A DNA stretch of 64,000 nucleotides from DAHUZL01 sp035533215 (lineage in GTDB: Bacteria > Chloroflexota > Dormibacteria > Aeolococcales > Bog-877). Both the position numbers and the translations under genes were made by a program. The stretch spans positions 1 through 64,000 of the forward strand of contig DATLUG010000028.1 of the NCBI GenBank assembly GCA_035533215.1. Reading direction: 5' to 3'. Each line of letters begins with the position of its first letter. Position 1 is the stretch's first letter. Of the stretch, positions 8,914 through 17,300 are shown one piece after another. The notes beneath the pieces were generated by a model. It worked only from the letters and a program-made list of their open reading frames with translations. It did no database searches and had not been told where the DNA came from.

Positions 8914-9309
8914 TCAGAGACGAACGACCACGATCCCCGGGATCGCCTGGAAGTCACGATCCTGGGTGACGACGGGGATGTCCCGGGCGCTGGCGGTGGC
9001 CGCGATCAGCGCGTCCAGGACCGGGACCCGGCGGCTCCGCGCGCGCAGCGACGCGACGATGCGGGCGAACGCCCGGGCGAACGCCCGGGCGACCTCGATG
9101 TCGACCGGGAGCGGTTCCCACCCCGACTCCACCGCGGCGAGGGTGGCGAGCCGGCGGTCCCGCCGTGACTCGTCGGCCAGCAGCACGCCCACCGTCAGCT
9201 CGGCCACGGTCACGACCGAGACCTCGGTCTCGTCGACGCCCGCCGGGGGTGAGATGGGCCGACCGGTCTCGGCGGCCACGAAGAAGGAGGTGTCGAGGAG
9301 GGCTCTCAC
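8914..9309 (-). CDS. vapC: PIN-domain ribonuclease toxin (VapC family)
   Basis: 131 residues, a normal VapC length. The four acidic residues of the PIN active site are visible: D in MRALLDTS, E in VAELTVG, D in VLDALIAA and D in VTQDRDF. The family cleaves RNA, often tRNA or rRNA, when released from its antitoxin. The start codon overlaps the stop of the antitoxin gene by 4 bp, so the pair is translationally coupled. It lies downstream of the SNF2/zinc-ribbon pair on the same strand. Confidence 0.9.
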   Translation of the reverse strand: MRALLDTSFFVAAETGRPISPPAGVDETEVSVVTVAELTVGVLLADESRRDRRLATLAAVESGWEPLPVDIEVARAFARAFARIVASLRARSRRVPVLDALIAATASARDIPVVTQDRDFQAIPGIVVVRL

Positions 9310-9551
9310 ACGTCGTCGGTGGTGTCGGGCAGAGCCGCCCGCAGCTCCTCCAGCAGGCCCCGATCCGCGGCGGCGCGGTGGGCCACCGCCAGCGCCACCG
9401 CCATCGGAACGGTGGCGCGGCGGTGCAGCGGGGCGAGGGTGGCGACCGGCCGCCGCGCCACCGTCACCGTCAGCCGCTCCCCGGCCTCGACGCGGCGCAG
9501 CACCTGGCTGAGGTGGTTCCGGAGCTCGCGGACCGAGATCGCCACATCCAT
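9306..9551 (-). CDS. Phd/YefM-type antitoxin
   Basis: 81 residues. The N terminus (VAISVRELRNHLSQVLRRVEAGE) is the Phd/YefM DNA-binding fold, followed by ARRPVATLAPL, the usual end of that domain. The last 30 residues would wrap the PIN toxin encoded immediately downstream. It probably represses its own promoter: the start codon lies inside nested inverted repeats (see 9541-9575). Confidence 0.9.
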   Translation of the reverse strand: MDVAISVRELRNHLSQVLRRVEAGERLTVTVARRPVATLAPLHRRATVPMAVALAVAHRAAADRGLLEELRAALPDTTDDV

Positions 9552-9575
9552 GAAATGGAGCGTAGCCTATGTGGC
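9541..9575. promoter_or_regulatory. Promoter and nested operator-like inverted repeats of the Phd/PIN module
   Basis: GCCACAT (9541-9547) and ATGTGGC (9569-9575) form a 7-bp inverted repeat. Inside it TCCAT-GAA-ATGGA (9547-9559) spans the antitoxin start codon. On the minus strand TACGCT (9559-9564) lies 7 nt before the ATG, and TAGGCT (9564-9569) has a CCGACA -35-like box 18 nt upstream. The arrangement fits an autoregulatory operator. Confidence 0.6.
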
Positions 9576-9600
9576 GACATGGCGCCGTGTCGGGTGGGTC

Positions 9601-11778
9601 TCACCAACCTCGTTCGTCGGTGAGCTGGAGGGAGTCCCGGAGGGCGCCGGCCGCGGCCCGGACCGCGGCGGGGTCCGCGCCGTGGTCGGCGGCGGCCGCG
9701 TCCCGGGTGCGGCCCAGCCCCGCCCGCCTCGCGACCAGGGCGGCCAGGGCCGCGGCCACCACCGGGGCGGGCTGGTCCGGGAGCGCGGCCACCCCGCCGA
9801 GGCGCCCCCACGCGGCGAGGCAGCGGACCACCAGGGGGAGCCCGAAGCGGGGCAGCTCCACCTGCCAGAGGCGGTCCGCGACCGGGTCGAGCGGGATGCG
9901 GGGCGGCGGGGCTCCCGCGAAGAGCTGCGGGGCCACCCTTGGCCCCAGGTCCGGGCGCGGCAGGCGGGCGTCCTCCGCCCCCTCGAACGGGAGGACCTCG
10001 TCGATGGCGGGCCGGCCGGCCGCGAGGTGCCAGCGGAGGCTGAAGGGATAGACGACGCCGCCGGCGAGCAGCTCGCCGGTGGTGCACTGGAGGTACCCCG
10101 GCTCCGCCTCCAGGGTGACGAAGCCCCCCTCGCTGGGGAGGATGCCGACGGGTAGCCCGACCCCGATCAGCGGGCCCCCGCCGCCGTAGAGGCGGTAGAG
10201 GACCCGCAGCGGGGAGCCGGGGTCGGACCGCTTGCGCGGGGCCGGGTCGCCCCGGCTGACCGCGGCCCAGAAGTCGCCGGCCAGCTTGTGGCCGACCCGG
10301 CTGGCCCGCTCCTGGCGCACCTCGGCCTCGTGGAGCTGGCGGAGGTGGTCCATCACCTGGCGGACGGCTGCCGGCGCGCGGTCCGCCCGGTCCGCCCGCG
10401 TCTCGGGGTGGTGCGGTCCCCGCTCCGGGGTCGGCGGGAGTCGTCGGCCGGTCGGGGCCGGCGCCCGCCGCGCGGGCGGCCGCGCCCCTGGGGGCGGTGG
10501 CCCTGGGGGCGGTGGAGCCGCCACCGCCCCCAGGGCCAGGGTCAGCTGCGTCGCCGGGTCGGCCGCCGGCGGCGGCGCGGGCGCGGCCGCTGACGCCGGG
10601 CGGCGGCTGGCGTCGGTCCGCCGCGGCTCCGTGGCCGGCGGTGGCACCGGCTGGGCTGGGGGCGGGTCGGCCGTCCCGGGGGCGGCGGGTTCAGCCGGCG
10701 CCGCTTCCTGCCCCACCGCCGCGGCGGGCTGGGTGCGCGGCTCGACGCAGGTGCGGCAGCCGAGCCGGTCCCGGGCCGCCACCAGCGGGGACCCGGAGCC
10801 GCAGGCGGGGCAGCGCAGAGGGCTGAACTCGGCCGGGGTGAGCCACCAGGTGAGCGCCAACGGGAAGCGTCGATCCCCCCGCCGGACGGCGACCTCCAGC
10901 TGGAGCGCCGGGACGAACAGCAGGTGCAGCCGGATGGGTCGGATCGCGAACCGGGGCGCGGCCGCCTCGCGGATCGCGGCGAGGCGCCGGGACCGCTCCG
11001 CCCGGGTGACCTCGTCCTGCGCGTCGAGGAGCCGCTGGCGCTCGACCGGGGCCGTCTCCCGACGCCGCGCGATCGACTCCAGCTGGCCGGTGTAGTACGA
11101 CTCGGCGAGGGCCAGCTCGTCGGCCGTGGCGGCCTCGGCCAGACGGGCCAGCTGGCGCAGGCGGAGGCGCACCCGCGCCTCCAGGCCGGCATGGGCAGCG
11201 GCCACCGCACGGGCCAGGTCGGGCTCGGCGGCCAGGTGCTGGGGGCGGCCCTCCAGCCGGTGCGCCTCCGAGAGGCGCCGGCCGAGCTCCATCCGCACCG
11301 GCAGCCCGGTGCGGGCGTCGACCCACACCTCCTCCCGCTCGTGGACGGGGTCGTGGACGGTGTAGGTCACCTGCACGCCGACCCGCAGGACCGGCGCGTA
11401 GCGGGGCACCGCCGCGCCCACCTGGTCGAGGCGGCCGTGATCCACCCCGATGCGGTCGCGGGCCTGGGCCAGCAGGGCCTCCGTCGTCGGCGGGACCTTG
11501 GCGGGCCAGTCGAGCCAGATCGTCCCCGCGTCGCCCTGCTCCAGGACGTGACCGGCGGCGGCGTCCATCACCGGGTGGCCGGGGATCAGCAGCAGGGCGC
11601 CCTCGTCGCGGGCGACCTCCGGGTCGGTGGTGGCGGCGATCGACTCGGGCAGGCCGAGGTGCTCCTGCATCGCCCGCGGCAGCACCAGCAGGGCATGGTC
11701 GCCGCGGGGCTCGGCGAGGGCACCCTCGCGCTCCGCGTACCGGAGCCAGAAGCGGAACGCCGGCTCCTCGGTCAGCAT
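9601..11778 (-). CDS. Zinc-ribbon partner protein of the SNF2 helicase, function unknown
   Basis: 725 residues in three parts. The N-terminal 240 residues (starting LTEEPAFRFWLRYAEREGALAE) include a helical region rich in Arg and Glu. A zinc ribbon follows around residues 325-345, with CPAC and CRTC about 17 residues apart. A low-complexity Pro/Ala linker of about 110 residues leads to a C-terminal domain with DFWAAVSRGD and strands such as YLQCTTGELLAGG. I recognise the general type as a protein found next to SNF2-family helicases but know no established function. Its start lies 25 nt after the helicase stop, so the two are surely co-transcribed. It probably binds the helicase or nucleic acid. 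Confidence 0.6.
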   Translation of the reverse strand: MLTEEPAFRFWLRYAEREGALAEPRGDHALLVLPRAMQEHLGLPESIAATTDPEVARDEGALLLIPGHPVMDAAAGHVLEQGDAGTIWLDWPAKVPPTTEALLAQARDRIGVDHGRLDQVGAAVPRYAPVLRVGVQVTYTVHDPVHEREEVWVDARTGLPVRMELGRRLSEAHRLEGRPQHLAAEPDLARAVAAAHAGLEARVRLRLRQLARLAEAATADELALAESYYTGQLESIARRRETAPVERQRLLDAQDEVTRAERSRRLAAIREAAAPRFAIRPIRLHLLFVPALQLEVAVRRGDRRFPLALTWWLTPAEFSPLRCPACGSGSPLVAARDRLGCRTCVEPRTQPAAAVGQEAAPAEPAAPGTADPPPAQPVPPPATEPRRTDASRRPASAAAPAPPPAADPATQLTLALGAVAAPPPPGPPPPGARPPARRAPAPTGRRLPPTPERGPHHPETRADRADRAPAAVRQVMDHLRQLHEAEVRQERASRVGHKLAGDFWAAVSRGDPAPRKRSDPGSPLRVLYRLYGGGGPLIGVGLPVGILPSEGGFVTLEAEPGYLQCTTGELLAGGVVYPFSLRWHLAAGRPAIDEVLPFEGAEDARLPRPDLGPRVAPQLFAGAPPPRIPLDPVADRLWQVELPRFGLPLVVRCLAAWGRLGGVAALPDQPAPVVAAALAALVARRAGLGRTRDAAAADHGADPAAVRAAAGALRDSLQLTDERGW

Positions 11779-11803
11779 CCGCTCGCCCCCGGCCCGGGGC
11801 GGC

Positions 11804-13510
11804 TCACTCAGCCGCCGCGCCGACCAGGGCGTCGGTGCGCTGGCGGCTCTCCAGGTACTCCTGGCGGCCGCGCGCCAGCTGGTCGCCGAGCACCTCCAGG
11901 CGTTCTGCGAACTCCTCGTCGTGAGCGCTCGCGACGTGGGCGTCGAAGACCGAGCTCTCGAAGTCGAACTCCTCGTCGACCCGGCCCAGGATCATGTCGA
12001 GCTCGCCCACCACCAGCTCGAACAGGTTGATCCGCCGCTCCAGCACCCGTAGGATCCGGTCCTCGATGGTGCCGGAGCCGACCAGGTTGGCGAGGACGAC
12101 CTCGTGGGCCTGGCCGATCCGATGGATGCGGCCGAGACGCTGCTCGATCCGCATCGGGTTCCAGGGCAGGTCGAAGTTGATCATGGTGTGGCAGAACTGG
12201 AGGTTGCGGCCCTCGCCCCCGGCCTCGGTGCTGAGCAGGACCGGTCGCTCGACCTCGAAGCTGCGGATCGCGGCCTCCTTGTCGGCCCGCGGGAGGCTGC
12301 CGTGGTAGAGGGCGTGGGCGATGCCGGCCCCGTCGGCGACCGAGGACAGGAACGCCAGGGTGCGGCGGAAGCCGGTGAAGACGATCACCCGCTCCTCCCG
12401 CGCCAGGTGCCGCCTGAGCCGCTCCACCAGGACCTGCGCCTTCTCGGTGGTGGCGACCGCCGCCGCCCGGTTGGCGAGGTCGGGCCAGCCCACCGCCCGG
12501 AGCCCGGCCGCGAGCGCGGCGGGGCTGGACCCGGCCAGGCGCAGGACCTGGCGCAGGGCGAGCGAGCGGGCCGGCGGGGCCAGCCGGCCCTCCTCGCGGA
12601 CCCGTTCCGAGACCAGCCGGTAGAGCTCGGCCTCCTCGGCCGCCGGCGCCACCCGCTGGGTCTCGGCCAGGCGGCGGGGGAGCATGAGGGCGACCTCGCT
12701 GCGCCGGTGCCGGACCATGACCGAGCGGGTCCGCCGCTGCAGCTCGGCGAGACGGCGGGCGGGCTCGGTCCCGTTGGCGGCGCCGTGCTGGCGACGGAAC
12801 TCGCGCGCGGTGCCGAGGTGACCGGGGCGGACCAGGCTGACCAGGTGGAAGAGGTCATCGAGGCGGTTCTCGACCGGGGTGGCGGTGAGCAGGAGGAGGT
12901 AGCGGGTGCGCAGCTCGCGGGCCAGGCGGGCCGACCGGCTGGCGGGGTTCTTCAGGTGGTGGGCCTCGTCGGCGACGACCAGGTCCCAGACGGTGCCGAG
13001 GAGCACCGGCCGGAGCGGGTCGCGGCGGGCCGACGCCAGCGAGACGATCACGACCGGATCGTCGCCGCCCTTCGACTCCAGGTCGCGGGCCCCGGCGCGG
13101 GGCACCAGCGACGGCAGGGCGAACTTGCGGTCGAGCTCGTCGCGCCACTGGTCGACGAGCCCGGCCGGGGTCAGGACCAGGACGCGGCGGGCCAGGCCGC
13201 GGAGGCGAAGCTCGCTCAGCACCAGGGCCGCCTCGATGGTCTTGCCGAGGCCCACCTCGTCGGCCAGGATCGCCCGTCCGCGCATGGTGCGCAGCGCCAG
13301 CTCGGCGGCGCGGAGCTGGTGGGGGAACGGCTCGAACCGCAGCCGCGGCAGGGAGATGAAGGTGTCGAACCCGTGTCGGGCCCACACCGCCAGCGCCTCC
13401 TCGACCAGGCTCGACGTCTGCGGGTCCGCGGCCAGCCCGCGCCGGAGGTGCGCCAGCAGCGGGTGGTAGCCGGCCAGGGGGTCGGCGGATGGAGCGCTGC
13501 CCTCTCCCAT
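11804..13510 (-). CDS. SNF2-family DEAD/DEAH-type helicase/translocase
   Basis: About 568 residues. Motif I is DEVGLGKT (near residue 86), motif II is DEAH (near 181), motif III LLTATP, and the C-terminal RecA lobe ends with the diagnostic QRLGRIHRIGQ (near 460). These are the motifs of Swi2/Snf2 dsDNA translocases such as RapA and of the helicases in several phage-defence systems. The protein is compact and lacks extra domains; the partner gene 25 nt downstream would supply them. I chose the ATG at 13510 because a minus-strand TACGAT -10 box lies 10 nt upstream; an ATG at 13522 adds four residues. A much longer upstream reading frame is low-complexity and probably not translated. Confidence 0.9.
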   Translation of the reverse strand: MGEGSAPSADPLAGYHPLLAHLRRGLAADPQTSSLVEEALAVWARHGFDTFISLPRLRFEPFPHQLRAAELALRTMRGRAILADEVGLGKTIEAALVLSELRLRGLARRVLVLTPAGLVDQWRDELDRKFALPSLVPRAGARDLESKGGDDPVVIVSLASARRDPLRPVLLGTVWDLVVADEAHHLKNPASRSARLARELRTRYLLLLTATPVENRLDDLFHLVSLVRPGHLGTAREFRRQHGAANGTEPARRLAELQRRTRSVMVRHRRSEVALMLPRRLAETQRVAPAAEEAELYRLVSERVREEGRLAPPARSLALRQVLRLAGSSPAALAAGLRAVGWPDLANRAAAVATTEKAQVLVERLRRHLAREERVIVFTGFRRTLAFLSSVADGAGIAHALYHGSLPRADKEAAIRSFEVERPVLLSTEAGGEGRNLQFCHTMINFDLPWNPMRIEQRLGRIHRIGQAHEVVLANLVGSGTIEDRILRVLERRINLFELVVGELDMILGRVDEEFDFESSVFDAHVASAHDEEFAERLEVLGDQLARGRQEYLESRQRTDALVGAAAE

Positions 13511-13520
13511 CGGAGTGCCC

Positions 13521-13526
13521 ATCGTA
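13521..13526 (-). promoter_or_regulatory. -10 element TACGAT for the SNF2/zinc-ribbon operon
   Basis: TACGAT on the minus strand lies 10 nt before the ATG at 13510. No convincing -35. It overlaps the alternative ATG at 13522, which argues against that start. Confidence 0.35.
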
Positions 13527-14308
13527 GGGCGGGGGGGCCCGGCCCGGGGCGGCCGGGCTCCGACCGAAGGGAGGCCGATGCGGAGGGCGGCGGCGCGCTG
13601 GGCCGCGTTGCCCGGCGCGAATCCGATGGCCTCCCCGGGGTCCGCCAGCCGGGGGGGTGCGAGCGACGACACCGGCCAGGTTCCAGGCGTCGAACGCCCG
13701 ACCCACGTGGGCACGGAGCGGGCGCAGGGCCGCCGCCTCCACGCGCTCTGGGCCGGGTCCGACGACCGGCACCGGCCGGGCCGGCCGGTGCCGGGGTCCG
13801 CGTCCAAGGTCCCGGTGGTCATGGTCCGCTCCGGGTCGTCCAGCACCCCGGTGGACTCGGCGCGGCCGGTTCCTTGGGCCAGGTCGGCGCGGGCCAGCAC
13901 CGGGGGGTCCGCGCAGCGGGTCACGGGGGGCCCGCCGCGGGTTGCGGCGACGGCGGGCGACGGGCGGCCGCCCCGGTTGGCCCCGCCGGCACCGACCCAA
14001 GGAGCCCTCGACCTGGCTCGCCGGCGCGTTGGTCGATCCGCGGGATCGGCGTCCTGGGCGGGGTCGAGATCCCTCCCGGGAGACGTCGACGCTCCGCCCG
14101 TCGCCGGCGGCGCAGGCCGCCAGGCGCGGTCCTCGGGTCGCGCCGGAGCCACGGCGTCATCCGCCCGGGCCGTCACGAGCCTCGCCGGCTCTCAGCCGGA
14201 TCGCTCGGCGAAAGAGCCCCGCGCGGGCGGCCGGTATCCTGTCCCGGGGCAGGCGGAGGCGGGTGGTCCCGAGGGAGCGCATGCGGCGCCCCGTCCAGAG
14301 GCGTGTGC
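13527..14308. other. Intergenic region between divergent SNF2 and giant glycosyltransferase genes
   Basis: About 780 bases without a supported gene. Open frames exist on both strands, but their products are Arg/Pro/Ala/Gly low-complexity sequence without recognisable domains. It contains the long inverted repeat at 13766-13794. A TATCCT at 14235-14240 is a possible -10 box for the downstream gene. Confidence 0.5.
13766..13794. repeat. 12-bp inverted repeat with 5-nt loop
   Basis: CCGGCACCGGCC, loop GGGCC, then its exact complement. It is a strong potential hairpin in the long non-coding gap. There is no T-run, so its role (terminator, protein site, structured RNA) is open. Confidence 0.6.
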
Positions 14309-17300
14309 ATGGCGAAGGCCAGACGATCCGCGATCCAGTTCGGCACCATCATCGCCGGCAACTACCTGCCCTACGCGCGGGTGTTGGCGGCCTCGCTGGC
14401 GGTCTGGCATCCGGGCGCGCGGCTGCAGTGCCTCGTCATCGACGACCGCGAGGGCCGGGACCGGGGCGGCGAGCCGTCCTTCGACGTCCTCCACCTCGCC
14501 GACCTGGTCCGCGAGCCGGGCGAGCTGGAGCGGATGGCGATGTGCTACGACGTCATGGAGCTGGCCACCGCGGTCAAGCCGTGGCTGCTGCGGCACCTGC
14601 TCGAAAGGGGCGCCGCCGTCGCCGTCCACCTGGACCCCGACATCCTCTGCTTCGCCGAGCTCGACGAGGTGGAGGCCCTCGCGCGCGGCCACGGCATCGT
14701 CCTCACCCCCCACACCACCGAGCCGGTGCCCCGCGACGGGCGCAAGCCGACCGAGGCCGACCTGATGGAGACCGGCACCTACAACCTCGGCTTCGTCGCC
14801 GTCTCGCCGGCGGCGGCGCCGTTCCTCAGCTGGTGGCAGGTGCGGCTGCGGCGGGACGCGATCGTCGACCCCAAGGCGATGCTGTTCACCGACCAGCGCT
14901 GGGTGGACCTGGTCCCCGGCTACTTCCCGGTGCACGTGCTGCGCGACCCCGGCTACAACGTGGCGTACTGGAACCTCGGCACCCGCACCATCGAACCGGC
15001 CGGGGACGGCTACACGGTGGGCGGCCGCCCGCTCCGGTTCCTCCACTTCAGCGGCTACGACCCCGACCGCCCCCACCTGCTCAGCCGCCACCAGGGCGAG
15101 CGCCCCCGGGTGCTCCTCTCCGAGCACCCGGTCCTGCGGCGGCTCTGCGACGACTACCGGCGGCGGCTCCTGCTGGCGGGCTACGGCGACCCCGACCTCC
15201 CCCGGTACGGGTACGGCCGGGTCCCCGGCGGCCCCCCCATCGACCGCCTGATGCGCCGGCTCTACCGCGTGGCCCTGCTCGCCAGCGAGGACGGCGGCCG
15301 CCCCGAGCCTCCCAACCCGTTCCGCCCCGGCGAGGCCCAGGCCTTCTGTGCCTGGCTGCGGGAGCCGGTGGGCGGCCCCGGCTCCCGCCTCACCCGCTAC
15401 CTTGACTTCCTGTACCACGACCGGATCGACCTCCAGGTCGCGTTCAACGACGTGCCCGGCCCCGGGACCGAGTGGTTCCTCGGGTGGGCGCGCGACCACG
15501 GGGTCAGTGAGGAGGATCTGCCGGTGGAGCTGGTGCCGCCGCCGCTCGAGGCCGCGCCCGCCGACCCCGACGCCGCGTCCCTGCGGCGGCGTGCCGCCTC
15601 CTCGCGCGCCCCCCGCCCGGGGACCGCCGCGGCCGCCACCTGGCACGCGTTCGCGCCCCCCGGCCGCCGCCGGGCCGCCCCGGCGCGGCGGGTGCCGCCG
15701 ACCGACGTCGGCGGCGGGGCCACCGGCCCCGACGACCCGGTCCAGGTGGAGGCGGACGGAGCGGTGGTGGCGACCGACCGGGGGCCGGGGCGGTCGTCCG
15801 CCCCCACCGTTCGCCGCCTCCCCGAGGGGGTCAACGTCGCCGGCTACCTGGAGGCCGACCTCGGTCTCGGGACGGCGGCCCGCGCGGTCCTCCGCGCGAT
15901 CGAGCGGAGCGGGTCGGCGGTGGCGACGGTCGTGTACCGGGACACCCAGAGCCGCCAGTCGCGCCCGTTCGCCGCCCTGGTGGAGGGGGAGGCCCCCTAC
16001 GACTGCAGCCTGGTCTGCATCAACGGCGACCTCCTCGGCAACTTCGCCCGCGATGCCGGCGCGGGCTTCTTCGAGGACCGCTACACGATCGCCCAGTGGC
16101 ACTGGGAGACCGAGACCTTCCCGGCCTCGATGCGGGCCGGGCTCGGCTGGGTGGACGAGATCTGGGTCGCCAGCCGCTTCGAGCAGCAGGCGATGGAGCG
16201 CGAGACCGACAAGCCGGTGGTGGTGTTCCCGATGCCGGTGGTGGACGACGAGGCGGCGGCGCCGCTGGCCCTCCCCCGCGAGGCGCTCGGGCTGCCGCAG
16301 GGGTTCCTCTTCCTGTTCTGCTTCGACTTCCTCAGCGTCATGGAGCGCAAGAACCCGGTGGGGCTGGTGGAGGCCTTCGGCAGGGCCTTCCCGCCGGGGT
16401 CCGGCAGCCACCTGGTGATCAAGAGCATCAACGGGGAGCGCCGGCCGAACGAGCGCGAGCGGCTGCGGCTCGCCGCCGCGGCGCACACGGACGTCCGGCT
16501 GCTGGAGTCGTACCTGAGCGGGTCGGAGGTGCAGGCCCTCACCGCCACCTGCGACTGCTACGTCTCCCTCCACCGCTCCGAGGGGTTCGGGCTCACCCTG
16601 GCCGACGCGATGGCGGCGGGCAAGCCGGTCATCGCCACCCGGTACTCCGGCAACCTGGAGTTCATGTCCGACGAGACGGGCTACCTCGTCGACTGCACCC
16701 TGGTCCCGGTCGGGGACTCGGGCGCCCCCTACCCCCCCTCCCACCGCTGGGCTGAGCCCGACCTCGACGACGCCGCCCGGCTGATGCGCCTGGTGGTGGC
16801 CGACCCGGAGGCGGCCCGCGCCCGAGCCGCGCTCGGCCGGGCCGCCCTGCGCCGGCGCTTCACGACCGCGGCCTGCGCGGCGTTCGCGGCCGAGCGGCTG
16901 GCGGTGATCCGCGCCGCCCGGGCGCTGGCCCTGCCCCGAGAGCCGCTCGGGTGGCTGGACGCGGACGGCACCCGGCTCCCGGCCCCGCAGGAGCCGGCCC
17001 CGGCCGAGCCGGACCCGGCCGAGCCGGACCCGCCCGAGCCGGACCCGGGTGAGCCGGCTCCGCCCGACCGCTCCGAGGCCGACGGGCCGGCGGCTCCGGG
17101 TAACCCCGAGACCGCCGCGGCCGAGTCCTGGCCGGTGGGGGCCGGGCCGGTCGAGGAGGGAGAGCTGCCCGAGGTCGAGCCGGAGGGCGGCCGGCCGGAC
17201 ACGGTGGAGTCCGGGAGTCCGGAGGGGATGGGCGCCGACGGCCCTGAGATCCCGGAACCCGACGCCCTGCCGCCGGCTCCGGCCCCCGAGCCGCGGCCCG

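Noticed and set aside
9601..13510. A complete known defence system (for example DISARM) around the SNF2 helicase
   Set aside because: No methyltransferase, nuclease or other core component of such systems lies next to it.
13511..14176. N-terminal extension of the SNF2 protein by more than 200 residues
   Set aside because: Low-complexity sequence without homology signals; a -10 box and ATG are found at the conserved start.
12104..14308. Plus-strand extension upstream of the giant glycosyltransferase
   Set aside because: It runs antisense over the SNF2 gene and has no motif; the real protein begins at 14309.
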